Source: Rebecca billardiae RCC1528 (taxonomy: Eukaryota; Haptophyta). From it: 64,000 nt of DNA. The translations under genes and the position numbers were made by a program. Under the pieces are notes generated by a model, which did not search any database, was not told the origin of the DNA, and saw only the letters and a list, made by a program, of their open reading frames with translations. Location of the stretch: assembly GCA_965240325.2 (NCBI GenBank), contig OZ251245.1, positions 868,001 through 932,000 on the forward strand, given 5' to 3'. Positions 31,786 through 41,975 of the stretch are shown piece by piece. Position 1 is the stretch's first letter, and every line of letters starts with the position of its first letter.

Positions 31786-32608
31786 GGCGTGCCCGAGGCA
31801 GGAGGGGCAGGGTGGGCGGCTGGAGGGAGGCCTACAGCGGGCCTTCGAGAGTTGGAGCTGCCGAGCTGTGATCACTCCGTGCAGTCGTGCACCCCGTGTG
31901 CCGGTGTGCCGGTGTGCGATACTGTCTGCAGTGGCCTGAGACTCGCGAGCAATCGCGCAACGAGTCGCCTCGGGCCGGAGAATGAGCGCAATGAGATAAT
32001 GATGACGACGATGATCATCGCGCTCGTGGTACGGTGCAGGCTACAGGGGGGTCCAGATGGTGGGCCCCACTTTGGCGGTGGCTGGCCAGGTAGTGCGGCA
32101 CGTCAGTGCCTCTGGACGGGCATTGAGCGGTGGCGAGGTCGCCAAATGGCGTGACGTGGTCCCAGACAAGGATGTTACTAGTCCTGATCAGCTTGCTAGC
32201 CATGCCGGTCGTTGATCACCCTGCCGTTGACAGGCGCGCACACGCCAAACGTATTCGCACGGCAGCCGTGTCGGACGGCGGTCGCACGACTACCGCGCAG
32301 CCAACCTTGCTCGTCAGATCCACGGCTTGTAGGGTCAGGTGGACCATTGCCAGGCATGCACCGTCGCAATGCATGCCCCAGAGGGCAGTATGACCGTCAG
32401 AACGGTGATCCTGGCCGCTACCTGCCCATCCTTCTCATGCGCAACCTCACCGGCGCGCCGGTCGTACGGGGTCGTGGACGTGGACGTGAGAGTGGTCGAA
32501 AAGTCGGAAGGGAAGCTGTCACTCACGCGCACGCGCTCGTACGGCGACGCCGACCTGCCTACGCCACGCCCCAGTGACCGGGCCGTGGCGCTGGGGCCTT
32601 AGATCGCG
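31786..32608. other. Intergenic, no supported feature
   Basis: No reading frame with family signals is seen on either strand. A short gatgatgacgacgatgatcatc-type repeat occurs at about 31995-32020. Confidence 0.4.
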
Positions 32609-35600
32609 TTGGGACGGGCATTCACGCCCGCCATGGCTTCCCTTCCGAAGTGGGAAACTTCATCTGGCCCCCCCTGTATGCTCTGCCACCAACGCCGACT
32701 TCTCACTTCTTGTCGACGAGACTCGCGGGCACTGCCGCCGACGACGAATCAGCTTAGGGCCGAAAAGAAAAAGAAAAGCGGAGCCACCGTTCGCCGCCCG
32801 CCCGCACGGGCCGCGGCGGCCCCCACGGCGGGCGAGGTGCCGCGCGCGAGCGGGCGCATGGCGACGCAGCGCGAGTCGATCAAGCGGCTCCCGCCGAGCG
32901 TGGCCCCCGGCTTCATCGTCGACGGCTTCAACTTCCAGCGCGCGGACGTGCAGCACTACTTCCTCACCCACTGGCACGGGGACCACTTCACCGGCCTCAG
33001 CGCCTCCTTCAGCGCAGGCACCATCTACTGCTCGGCGGTGACCGCGGCGTTTGTCGTGCACGTCGGGCTGGTCGACCCGAAGCGCGTGGTCGCGCTCGCG
33101 CTGGACGAGACCGCGCTGATCGACGGCATCGAGGTCACCGCCTTCGACGCGAACCACTGCCCTGGCGCGGTGTGCCTCCACTTCCGCAACCCGCGCACGG
33201 GCGCGAGCGCCCTGCACACGGGGGACCTGCGCGCGGCGCCGTGCGTGTGCGAGAGCCCGACGCTCGCGCGGCTGCTCGCGCAAGGGCCGGTGGACCACCT
33301 CTTCCTCGACACGACGTACTGCTCGCCGCGCTGGACCTTCCCGCCGCAGCCCGTCGTGCTCGACGCGCTGCGCGCGCTCGCCGCGGCCGAGATCGAGCGT
33401 GAGCCTGAGACCCTGTTTTTGATGGGCTCGTACGAAGTGGGGAAGGAGCGCGCGATCGTGGCGCTCGCCGAGGGCGCGCGCGCGCGCGTCGACGTGAGCG
33501 ACGTGCGCGCGCGCAAGCTGCAGCTCGCGGGCTGGTGGGACGACGCGCGCTTCGTGTGCGGCGCCGCGGCGGAGGCGGAGGCGGAGCGCCGGCGGCGGCT
33601 TGGCTCGGCGCACGGCGACGCCGCCGGCGATGCCGAGGGCTGGCCCGAGCCGCGCGTGCGCGTCGTGCCCATGTTCGGCGGTCAGGCGGACCACGACGCG
33701 ATGGCCCGCCTCCTCGCGCGGCCGGACGGCAGCCCCGCGCCGGGCGAGCGGCGCGCGTGGCGCGCGGTCGTCGCCATCCGGCCGACAGGCTGGGCGTGGT
33801 CGGCGCGGCGCGCGGAGGAGGGCAGAGTCCACGCGCCGCCGTGGACGGAGAACGAGGGCCGCACGCGCGCGTACGCGCTGCCCTACTCGGAGCACTCGTC
33901 GTACGACGAGCTGCGCGCGTTCGTGGCGCGCGTGCGCCCGCGCGCGCTCACGCCCACAGTGAACGCTGACGGAGACTCGGAGTCTGAGCAGCAGCGCGCG
34001 CTCCTCGCACCCCTGCTCGACCTCAGCGCCGACAGGCGGCGCATGCCGTACTATCTGATGGCGGCGCAGCAGCCGGCGCGCGCGCCGGCTGAGGCCGGCG
34101 GTGCGGAGGGCGGCGGTGCGGCGGCGGGCGCGGCGGCGGGCGCGGCGGCGCCTGCCGCCGCGGCGGGCGGCGGCGCGGGCAGCACTGGCCGCGCCGGCGG
34201 CAGCGGCAACGGCGCCTTCGCCTTCACCTTCCTCGCCTCCGCGCGCGACGGCGACGGCGAGGCCGTGCGCGCGGGCGGCGTGCGCGCGCCCGCGGCCGGG
34301 GGCGGCGCAGCCGCCGGCGCGCCGGAGGCTGCGCTGGTGACGCTGAGTGTGGACGTGGCCGAGCAGGCGCGGCTGCTTGCGCAGTGCGAGGCCGCGGCGC
34401 ACGCGCGCGCCGCCGACGCGCGGCGCAGCCCGAGGCTGGAGCCCTTCCCCCTGCGCTGCGTGGCTTACATACACTCGCACGACGGCGTGAGCTTCCGAGA
34501 GAAGGCGCGCCTGACGGCCGCGCTCGAGGGGCTCGGGGCCCGCGTGCTCAAGCGGCTGCCGGGCAGCCGCGCCGCGCCGCCCGCCGGTGTGCTCGACGAC
34601 GACGCAGAGCAGCCCGCCTCGCCGGGCGCGCCGCCGCCCGGCGCGCGCGCGACCCACGTCGTCGTGAGCTCCAAGCACGATGCGATGCGGCGGCTGGCCT
34701 CGGGCGCGATCGACGAGCGGCAGGCGGCGGTCGGGGTCGACCCGAGGCTTGGCGGCGCGCGCGCGGTGACGGAGGCGTGGGTCCTGCGCCACGTGCGCGC
34801 CGCGCACGCGGGCGTGGCGCCCGCGCACTCGGCGGCAGCGCTGCAGGCAGCCGAGGCGGCGGCGGCGGCGGAGGCGGCGGCGCGGCGGCAGGCGCGCAAG
34901 CGGCCGGCGGCGGCGGCGGCGGCGGCGGAGGGCGCCGAGGTCCGCGCCGCGCGCGAGCGCTCTCGCACGCGCGCGGTGGACGAGCGGATCGGTCGCGCGC
35001 TCACGCAGCGGCTGTACCTCCTCGCGCGGCGCGACGTGAGCCGCGGGCCCGACGCCGGCGCCACCGGCGTCACGCCCGAGCGCCGCGCCGCCGAGCTCGG
35101 CGGCGGCGGCGCCGCCGCCGCCGCCGAGTCGGAGCCGACGACTGCCGCGCCTGCGGCTGCAGCGGCTGGGTGGGTCTCTCAGTTCTGGGTACTGGGATCT
35201 ACTGGCCTTGTGTATGAGTGCGTGGTGGACCGGTACCCGCGCTGCAGCTGTCCGGACGGCGGCGGCGGCGAGGATGGGCGGTGCAGTGTCCGCGCACCGT
35301 CGCCATCATCACCCGCCGCCGCCGCCGCCGCCGGCAGCGCGCGCGCCCGCGCCGCCGGCCACACGTGCAAGCACCTGCTGTGGCTGTACTTGCGCGCGCT
35401 GGGGCTGCCGCGCTCGTCGCCGCTGCTGCAGCAGCGCGCGCTGCTGCAGAGCGAGCTCGCTGCGCTGCTCGGCCCGAGCTTTGGCTCCGCGGCGTGGCGC
35501 GGCGGCGCGCACACACAGCTGCGCGCGTACCCGCGAGCCGTCGCCGAGTTCGAGCGGCGCGCCGGCGCCGGCAGCGCGGCGGAGGTGGGCGGCGCGCCTG

Positions 35601-36580
35601 CCGCCGCCGCGGCCGCGCACGCCGAGGCCGAGCCGGTCGGCCGCGGCGCGCGCGCTCGGAGGCCACTCGGTGAGCAGCCCTGTCCGATCTGCCTGGAGCC
35701 CTTCACAACGGCTTTCCTCTTCGCGCCGCCCATGCCGCGCGCAGCGGCGGGCGCGGCGGGCGCGGGTGCGACGAGCGTCGTGACGCGCGCGGCAGCGCAT
35801 GGCAGCGCGCTCGCGCCCGCGCCGGCTGGAGCACCGGCCATCGAGGCCGCGCCGGCTGCAGACGCCAGGGCGGCGGCGGCGGAGGCGGCGAGTGGCGCTC
35901 GGCGCGGTGCATCGCTCTTCTGCCCGTCGCCCTCAGCAGCTGTGCAGACGTGTCCGCGCGCGGACGGCGGCGCGGATGGCGGCGCGGACGGCGGCGCGGA
36001 CGGCGGCGCGGACGGCGGCGCGGACGGCGGTGCGGACGGCGGCGCGGACGGCGGCGCGGACGGCGGCACGGACGGCGGCGCGGACGGCGGCGCCGACGGC
36101 GCGGTCGACAGGCTGGGCGCAGTGAGCCCCGCCGCCGCCGGCGCGCCCGGCGCCGCGGCCGAGCGCTCGGACGCGCCGCCGCGGACGCCGGTAGAGGGCC
36201 CGTGCACTGAGGCCACTGAGTGGTGCGCGTTTGGCTGCGGCGCCAACGTGCACCGTGACTGCATCCGCAGATGGCACGCGCACGGCGCGGCGCGCGGCGC
36301 GGGCGGTGCGCCGCACACGGCCGTGGCCGGCCTTGCAGAGGGCTGCCCGTTGTGCCGCGCGCCTTGGCCGAGCGCCGCCGACGCGGGCGCGCTCGGCGAG
36401 ACGGACGGCGTGCCCGCGGTGCGCGGCGCGGCCGCGGGCGCCGCCCGCGCTGACGCCCGCGCCGCGCGCACGACGGCTGCTGGCTACCTCGACCTCGGCG
36501 CGCTGCAGCCAGGGACGGCCGCCGTGCGCGACACGTCGACCTACTCGGAGTGGTATCATCGCCGGCGGCAGGCGTCGTGA
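32609..36580 (+). CDS. SNM1/PSO2-type DNA cross-link nuclease fused to BRCT, SWIM and RING domains
   Basis: This is one uninterrupted frame of 1,323 residues. The N-terminal part is a metallo-beta-lactamase/beta-CASP nuclease of the SNM1 family, which digests DNA at interstrand cross-links. It has THWHGDHFTGL (H121, H123, D125, H126), DANHCPGAV (H183), HTGDLRA (D206), DTTYCSPRWTFP, GSYEVGKERA and the beta-CASP PYSEHSSYDEL (H429). A BRCT-like region follows (about 613-735, ending VTEAWVLRHV), then a SWIM zinc finger (CSC at 879-881 paired with CKH at 920-922). Last is a RING-type finger starting CPIC (1025/1028) and ending CPLC near 1246, split by a long Ala-rich insert with about 12 DGGA units. 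Inference: repair nuclease and ubiquitin ligase in one chain. ATG 32858 (MATQRES) is a possible shorter start. A missed fusion of two genes cannot be excluded, but no stop separates them. Confidence 0.87.
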   Translation: MGRAFTPAMASLPKWETSSGPPCMLCHQRRLLTSCRRDSRALPPTTNQLRAEKKKKSGATVRRPPARAAAAPTAGEVPRASGRMATQRESIKRLPPSVAPGFIVDGFNFQRADVQHYFLTHWHGDHFTGLSASFSAGTIYCSAVTAAFVVHVGLVDPKRVVALALDETALIDGIEVTAFDANHCPGAVCLHFRNPRTGASALHTGDLRAAPCVCESPTLARLLAQGPVDHLFLDTTYCSPRWTFPPQPVVLDALRALAAAEIEREPETLFLMGSYEVGKERAIVALAEGARARVDVSDVRARKLQLAGWWDDARFVCGAAAEAEAERRRRLGSAHGDAAGDAEGWPEPRVRVVPMFGGQADHDAMARLLARPDGSPAPGERRAWRAVVAIRPTGWAWSARRAEEGRVHAPPWTENEGRTRAYALPYSEHSSYDELRAFVARVRPRALTPTVNADGDSESEQQRALLAPLLDLSADRRRMPYYLMAAQQPARAPAEAGGAEGGGAAAGAAAGAAAPAAAAGGGAGSTGRAGGSGNGAFAFTFLASARDGDGEAVRAGGVRAPAAGGGAAAGAPEAALVTLSVDVAEQARLLAQCEAAAHARAADARRSPRLEPFPLRCVAYIHSHDGVSFREKARLTAALEGLGARVLKRLPGSRAAPPAGVLDDDAEQPASPGAPPPGARATHVVVSSKHDAMRRLASGAIDERQAAVGVDPRLGGARAVTEAWVLRHVRAAHAGVAPAHSAAALQAAEAAAAAEAAARRQARKRPAAAAAAAEGAEVRAARERSRTRAVDERIGRALTQRLYLLARRDVSRGPDAGATGVTPERRAAELGGGGAAAAAESEPTTAAPAAAAAGWVSQFWVLGSTGLVYECVVDRYPRCSCPDGGGGEDGRCSVRAPSPSSPAAAAAAGSARARAAGHTCKHLLWLYLRALGLPRSSPLLQQRALLQSELAALLGPSFGSAAWRGGAHTQLRAYPRAVAEFERRAGAGSAAEVGGAPAAAAAAHAEAEPVGRGARARRPLGEQPCPICLEPFTTAFLFAPPMPRAAAGAAGAGATSVVTRAAAHGSALAPAPAGAPAIEAAPAADARAAAAEAASGARRGASLFCPSPSAAVQTCPRADGGADGGADGGADGGADGGADGGADGGADGGADGGTDGGADGGADGAVDRLGAVSPAAAGAPGAAAERSDAPPRTPVEGPCTEATEWCAFGCGANVHRDCIRRWHAHGAARGAGGAPHTAVAGLAEGCPLCRAPWPSAADAGALGETDGVPAVRGAAAGAARADARAARTTAAGYLDLGALQPGTAAVRDTSTYSEWYHRRRQAS
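35955..36100 (+). repeat. In-frame 12-bp tandem repeat coding for DGGA
   Basis: About twelve copies of the unit gacggcggcgcg lie inside the RING insert of the SNM1 fusion protein, coding for Asp-Gly-Gly-Ala. Variant units (one Thr for Ala, one synonymous change) show it is not an assembly loop. It is likely length-polymorphic. Confidence 0.9.
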
Positions 36581-36705
36581 CGACCGCTGCGTCTGATCAT
36601 CTCATAATCATCTCTGCGCGTTGCTAGTATCATAGCTTACCATATGTCTGCATCTGCTGTAGTCGTCTGTAGCCGGGAGTCGAATTCCAGATTTATTGAG
36701 ACGCG

Positions 36706-38877
36706 ATGACGAAATCGGCCAGCCGCGGACGGACGGGCGCCATGCTCAGGCTCTCGCCGAAGAAGTCGGCCGCGCCGGCGGCGCGCGCGCACACGAACGC
36801 GCGCGTGGTGATGCTGGAGACGGTGACGAACGCGAACACGGTGCACGGCGACGTGATCGACATCGGCTTCCTCCTGCGCTACATGGACATCTGCACGTGC
36901 GCGTCGGCTGAGCTCTATGCGAGGCACAACTGCGTGACGGTCGCGATGAGCGACGTCGCGATCGACTACACGCCCAAGCTGCTCGACGTGATCGAGCTGG
37001 TGGCTGAGCCCGTGCTGATCGGGCACACCTCGCTCGAGATCGAGATCACCGTCACCGCCGAGCGCCAGCTGAAGGGCGGCCGCACGGAGCGCGCGGGCGT
37101 GTGCACGGCACACTTCACATATGTCACCGTCCGGCACGAGGGCGGCGAGAAGGTGGTGCTCCCGCCGTTCGAGCCGACGACGGAGGAGGCGCGCTGGGCG
37201 ATGGTGCTTGCCGAGTCCCGCCGCAAGCTCATCAAGCTCGAGCGCGAGCGCAACGCGAGCAAGCACGAGGCGGCCGTGCCGTCCGGCGCGCCGCGCGTTG
37301 ACAGCGCGCTGCGCAGCCGCAGCAGCCACCCGTCCGACTGGGGTGGGGGCACGCCGCGCCGCGTGAGCTCGGCGGCCCTCACCGCCGCGCGGGGGCAGCT
37401 CGCCCCCGTCCGCGGCGGCCGGCTCGCCGCCACCCTCCGCGTCGCCACCAGCGCGGGCCGGCGCGGGCGCGGCGCGCGCTCGGCGGCGCGCCCCGAGCCG
37501 CGCGAGACGGCGATCGAACTGACGGAGGTGGTGCTGCCTCCGCACCAGAACCACATGGGGCACACGTTCGGCGGGATCGTGATGCACTGGGCGCACAAGG
37601 CGGCGTACATCTGCGCCGCGCGGCACGCGGGGCACGCCTCCGCGCTGCGCACCGCGCTGATCAACCGGATCTCCTTCGCGGTCGGCTCGACGGTGAGTGA
37701 CCACCTCACGTTTCAGGCGATGGTGAATCGCGTGTTTGGCGGCCGGATGCTCGAGGTGGGCGTGCGCGTGGTCAAGCGGAACATCGGCTCGGAGGCGGAG
37801 GAGAAGTGCTCGGCGGGGTACTTCGTCTTCGAGCACGCCGACGCCGCGCGCACGCCGCCGATCCCGCCGCTCGCCGAGCCGCGCCACGACGACGAGGGCG
37901 CGCTCGGCCGCGCGGCGCGCGCGACTCGGCGGTATCACTACCTGACGGCGCGCAAGCAGCTGCTGACGAACGTGGGTGGCGTGCCGACGTGGGACGACTC
38001 GCTCGCGCGCGAGGCGGCGATGCTGACCCTCGAGTCGCTGCTGCGGCTGCACCAGTCGCAGGCGCTCACGTGGATGGCCGTGCGCGCGCACAGGCCGCCG
38101 GGCATCACTGCGGAGCACCGGCTGCGCGTGGCGGTTGCCGCGGGCTGCTGGGGCCGCGCCAGCTTCGTGCTGCGCGTGACGGGCCGGGCGCGCGGCGCGC
38201 GCGGCGCGGCGCCGAGCGTCGCGGAGGCGCTCGACGTGGCGCGCACCCGGCGGCCCGAGTGGGATCCCGCGTGCATCGCGCTGCGCCTGCTGCAGGACGA
38301 GCGCACCGGCGCGCCGCTGGCCGAGCTCGCTGCTGAGGGCGAGGAGGGTCGCCCGGCGCCCACCGCAGCGCTCGGCGAGGGCTGGGAGGTGGTGCGCTTC
38401 GAGCGGCGGCTGCCGACGGCGCTTGCGACGGCGGCGTGCACGGGGCATCGCACGCTGCTGCTCTCGCTGCTGCGCGCGTGGCGCGTGAGCGCGCTCGACG
38501 GCTCGGCCATGCTCGCGTCGCGCTCGGTGCGCCACCCGCGCCTGCCCCGTCCACACGGCGAGGTCCTGCCGTCCGGATTTCTGATGCGTCCGGTGCGGAT
38601 GGGGGACGCCGACGCCGCCGACGCCGACGCGGCTCGGAAGGCGGAGCCGACGAGCGCCGGCGCGCCCAGCGCCGATGCCGGCCTCGAGCTGACGTACGTC
38701 GTGGAGATCGAGCTCAAGACGGCGCGGCGCACGGCCCTGTACATGCCAGACCGCTTCATCGTCGTCGCGGCGGCGCGGAGCTGCGCCGAGACGCTCGCCG
38801 GCCTGATCCGCTGCCTCGAGGGGGGCTCGGCCGAGCGGCGGCCGCCGGGAGCTGCGGAGAGCCGGCCGGCATTATGA
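36706..38877 (+). CDS. Acyl-CoA thioesterase: double hotdog plus START-like domain (ACOT11/12 type)
   Basis: ACOT11/12-type enzymes hydrolyse acyl-CoA to free acid and CoA. In this 723-aa protein, hotdog 1 spans about residues 32-180 (VVMLETVTNANTVHGDVID, then the domain helix and VCTAHFTYVTV). Hotdog 2 spans about 268-395 (PPHQNHMGHTFGGIVMHWAHKAA, FAVGSTVSDHLTFQA, VVKRNIGSE). In each, the G-D/G-G loop before the long helix is the active-site region. A charged Ala/Arg/Ser linker (about 185-265) joins them. Residues about 425-700 look like a START lipid-binding domain (PEWDPACI, VVRFERRLPTAL, LASRSVRHP, GFLMRPV, LTYVVEIELK). The order hotdog-hotdog-START is the animal ACOT11/12 order. It is close behind the SNM1 fusion gene (126 bp) and has no intron. 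Confidence 0.88.
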   Translation: MTKSASRGRTGAMLRLSPKKSAAPAARAHTNARVVMLETVTNANTVHGDVIDIGFLLRYMDICTCASAELYARHNCVTVAMSDVAIDYTPKLLDVIELVAEPVLIGHTSLEIEITVTAERQLKGGRTERAGVCTAHFTYVTVRHEGGEKVVLPPFEPTTEEARWAMVLAESRRKLIKLERERNASKHEAAVPSGAPRVDSALRSRSSHPSDWGGGTPRRVSSAALTAARGQLAPVRGGRLAATLRVATSAGRRGRGARSAARPEPRETAIELTEVVLPPHQNHMGHTFGGIVMHWAHKAAYICAARHAGHASALRTALINRISFAVGSTVSDHLTFQAMVNRVFGGRMLEVGVRVVKRNIGSEAEEKCSAGYFVFEHADAARTPPIPPLAEPRHDDEGALGRAARATRRYHYLTARKQLLTNVGGVPTWDDSLAREAAMLTLESLLRLHQSQALTWMAVRAHRPPGITAEHRLRVAVAAGCWGRASFVLRVTGRARGARGAAPSVAEALDVARTRRPEWDPACIALRLLQDERTGAPLAELAAEGEEGRPAPTAALGEGWEVVRFERRLPTALATAACTGHRTLLLSLLRAWRVSALDGSAMLASRSVRHPRLPRPHGEVLPSGFLMRPVRMGDADAADADAARKAEPTSAGAPSADAGLELTYVVEIELKTARRTALYMPDRFIVVAAARSCAETLAGLIRCLEGGSAERRPPGAAESRPAL

Positions 38878-39275
38878 GCGTGCGCGCGCAGTGCGTAGCC
38901 TGCATGGGTGGTATCACTACGAAATCTTGCTGCTTTCCTTGGGACTTGCAGCAGCGCTGACGACGGCACGGGCACGGCCGGTATAGATCGTAGTAGTTGA
39001 CCGTTGTCACTGAGTCTGAGGACTGAGGTGCCCTTGATGAGCTCGTTTAGCCCGGAAGCTTCGTCTGCAATGCCCAATTAACTCGGCATGATTCTGAGAA
39101 CCATTTGGAACCCGTGTCCAGATCACTTCTCGCCTGCCTGAGCTGTGCGCGTCTCTTATTCTTAGTAAACTGTAACTCATCGGCCGCCGCCATCCTGCGA
39201 CGAGCACCAAGGCGGCCAGTCGCGTGTCGGCGTGTGTTGCTTGGCACCCAGGCCAACGACTACGACGACGCTGGC
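38878..39275. other. Intergenic with SINE-like copy (39105-39180)
   Basis: On the minus strand, bases 39180-39100 read agtttactaagaataagag, then the A-box-like agctcaggcaggc (39132-39144) and a B-box-like gggttccaa (39105-39113). The same arrangement, with a longer gap between the boxes, occurs at 46.4 kb. No gene is seen here. Confidence 0.6.
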
Positions 39276-40281
39276 ATGCGCGTGTGCATTTCCAAGGCCG
39301 CGGCCGTGGGCGCATGCGCATTGCTCTGCGCGATCTACGTGGGCGTGCTGTACGCCTTCGCACCCAACGCGCGCTTGCGCGACGACCCGATGGTCATGCG
39401 CCGCCGCATAGGCCGCACGCTCGGCGTGTGCGCACTCGCGCCTCTCGCGCTGGTGGCGTGCCACCTGCCCATGCATGTGCCTGAGCGTTGCGCTCATGAT
39501 ATTGACGTGTCCCTCCACGTGTGGCTGGGCTTGCGCCTGGGCGTGGGTTGCCTTCTGGCTACGCTCGCGGCGATCGCGCTCACGTGCACCCTCTACCTCG
39601 GCCCACTGGTCATGATGCGCCGCGCGGACTGGGAGGCCCTCCGCTCCGAGCGGCTCACGCTCGAGCTCGCCAACGTGCGCACACTCGTCGTGGTGCGTGC
39701 GCCAGCCATGCGCACGCGTCGCGCGACCCGGCCGCACGCCACCGGCGCACGGCATGCGTGACGCCCAATCCCTCGGCCCTGCCCACAGCTGCGCCATGCT
39801 CACTCTCCTCGCGGCTCGCTGCGCCGCCGCCCTACACCCGTGGCAGGGCCCGCTCGCGGAGGAGGTCGTGTTCCGCAGCGTGATGTGCCCGCTGCTGCAC
39901 GGCGCGGGCTTCTCTGACGCGGGCACCGTCTGGCTGGCGGCCCTCACCTTTGGCTGCGCGCACCTCCACCACAAGCTCGACCTGCATGCTGATTGGTCGG
40001 CCGTGGGCCTGATGTTTGGGTATACCACGCTGTTCGGCGCGTATTCTGCGTACCTCTTCGCGCGCACCGGGTATCTGCTGCCGCCGCTGTGCGCGCACGT
40101 GCTGTGCAACCTGCTCGGGCTGCCAGACTTTGGCGCGATCGAGTACCAGCCGAGGCCAAGACTAGTCGCGGGCTGCTTCGCGCTTGGGATCTTCGGCTTT
40201 GCTGCGCTCACGACCGGCGACGCGCTTCTGCGCCCGCCGCTCTTCGGGTCGGTGCTCTGGCACGAGTACCGCCGAGGCTAA
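39276..40281 (+). CDS. RCE1: RCE1, CAAX prenyl protease 2
   Basis: RCE1 removes the -AAX tripeptide from farnesylated or geranylgeranylated proteins in the ER membrane. Exons are 39276-39674 and 39847-40281. The 172-nt intron starts GTGCGCAC, ends GTGGCAG and is phase 0, giving 277 aa. The conserved catalytic motifs lie in exon 2: EEVVFRS (glutamate pair and Arg), FGCAHLHHK (His) and CAHVLCNLLGLP (His and Asn). Exon 1 supplies the N-terminal TM helices and a LYLGPLVMM helix, as in orthologues. Splicing reconstitutes a family-like LELAN|GPLAEEVVFRS junction. Both exons are open through the intron in other frames, which hides the junction. It is a little shorter than human RCE1 (329). Confidence 0.9.
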
Positions 40282-40623
40282 GCCCGCCAGGTGGTACGCG
40301 GCCGCCGATCTGGTCCACGTCCCGGCTTGAGGGCTTCCGCTCCGCGCTGCGCCGGACTAATACGTAGAATTTATAGTAATTTACCGTCGAGTCATACATG
40401 CAACTTCGGTGTCCTACTACTACTAACGCGGCGGCGCGTGTAGTTGCTGCTTGATGAGTAAGTATATAGGCGGTGCTCGTCTCACTAAGCGGCGGCGGCC
40501 TTCGGTCAAGCGCCAAAGGTGGTTGGATGGCTCTCGAGCTCGCTTGGAACATGCTCGTCGGTAGTGGTCGGCGGAGTCGCATACTTTGTACTTCGAGAGT
40601 GCGACGCGGAGCGCCCGGTCCTT
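40282..40623. other. Intergenic between converging gene ends
   Basis: The 3' ends of RCE1 (+) and a glycosyltransferase gene (-) face each other here. The gap is AT-richer than the flanking genes and carries no supported feature. Confidence 0.4.
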
Positions 40624-41577
40624 TCACGCCAGGCGCTCGAGCACCACGTCAGTCGTGCCGATGGGCGCCTCCTCGAGCAGGTCGAGCAGGTGAGGCAGCG
40701 CGCTCTCACGCACCAAGGCCGCCGCCAATCCCATGATGAAATACGGCACGCGGCGCATGTCCACGGAGCTGTTCCGCTGCCATGCGTCGGGGTCGGCGCG
40801 CATTCGGGCCAGGTCCGCGTCTGCGTACGGGGCGCGACTGGTCGCCTCACGCAGAGTGCGCACGGCTGACTTGCTGGCCTCGTCAACATCGACGATCGCA
40901 ATGTCCCATGTCTGCGCTGGAAAATCGCGTAGAAATTGGCAGAAGCGAACGCGCCACGACGGGAGCAACTCCGAATCGTCCTCCATGAGCAAAAAGTAGC
41001 GCTCGTCCTCGCGAGGTGCACGGCGTGTGCGGGGCGCTGGTCGCTGCGTCGCACTGCCGGTGCGCGCCAAGTTGACGCGAGCTTCGAGCATCTGCAGGGC
41101 GCACCGCATGCTCAGGAAGTTGGCCACGAATGCGCCGCAGACTGCCTTGCTGATTTTGAACGTATGCGCAACTGTCGAGAGCGGTCCGTACTGCGTGTAG
41201 TGCTGGCAGCCCAGCACGCCGCCCAGCACGCCGTTGAGCACGCCGCCGACGCCTCAGACCATCCTGTGCACGCACTTGACGAGTGGCAAGCGCAAGCCAC
41301 AGCTCGGCCCCGTCGGCTGCGTCCTGCGGCGGCAACGGCGCTGGCTGTACATCGCACGCGCGAAGTCGGCGCCCAAGCGCTCAGGTGTCTGGCTCATCAG
41401 CAGCTGCTGTATGTCGGCGACCGGCGGCTCGAACGCTCGCACGCGCACCGCCACCAGGCCTACCTCACCGAGTGTCCGCTCCATGAAGGCCGCGCGAGCC
41501 TTGTGGCGATCACGGTTCACATAGTACGCGGCCTCAATCGTGGGCGATGATGTGTTCCCAAGGACATCCCCGGCCAC
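40624..41577 (-). pseudogene. GT25-like glycosyltransferase with in-frame stop
   Basis: This has the same fold signals as its neighbour at 41976. The N-terminal part (41577-41257) holds AAYYVNRDRHKARAAFMERTLGEVG, the start of GT25 domains where the nucleotide sugar binds. The C-terminal part (41241-40624) holds FLLMEDDSELLPSWRVRF, the acidic EDD metal/donor motif, followed by TWDIAIVDVDE. The two parts are in the same frame but separated by a TGA at 41254-41256. A short intron spanning the stop is possible (gtgcgtgcac donor just upstream), but the nearest ctgccag acceptor gives 73 nt, which would break the frame. So it is either a pseudogene or a gene with an intron I cannot place. No signal peptide is visible. 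Confidence 0.6.
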
Positions 41578-41975
41578 CGCCGCGGCATCGCATGCTCGGC
41601 GCCACTTGCGAGAGGGCCGATGCCACTACCGCCAGTCGTACCGCCGCCATCATGACACCATGATATGTGGCGTCAACGATGGCGGCGGTACGACTTCACG
41701 GCTTCACCACAATTGTACTTGTAGTCTGGTGGCACATACAGTATCGTCATTTCGAGAGCATGCAGATTGGTCATTGGATCTTGTCGTCAGATCCGCACCG
41801 CCAGCTGACCGCCGTCACCGCCTCCATCTCCAGGGGCGCACAGCTAAGCCTACGCGGCGCAGCATCATCAGCAGTGCATGCGCGCGGCCGCGGTTGCGCG
41901 GCCGCGCTGCGTGCCGCCAGTTCGGCAGTTGATTCCGCCGGTTCGCCCGGTACCTCTGTGAGTGGTGACGGGTTC
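41578..41975. other. Intergenic between tandem GT25-like genes; hairpin 41634-41695
   Basis: Bases 41634-41650 (agtcgtaccgccgccat) are exactly complementary to 41679-41695, with a 28-nt loop. It sits just upstream of the first gene and downstream of the second and could act as a terminator-like or regulatory structure. Nothing else is supported. Confidence 0.6.
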
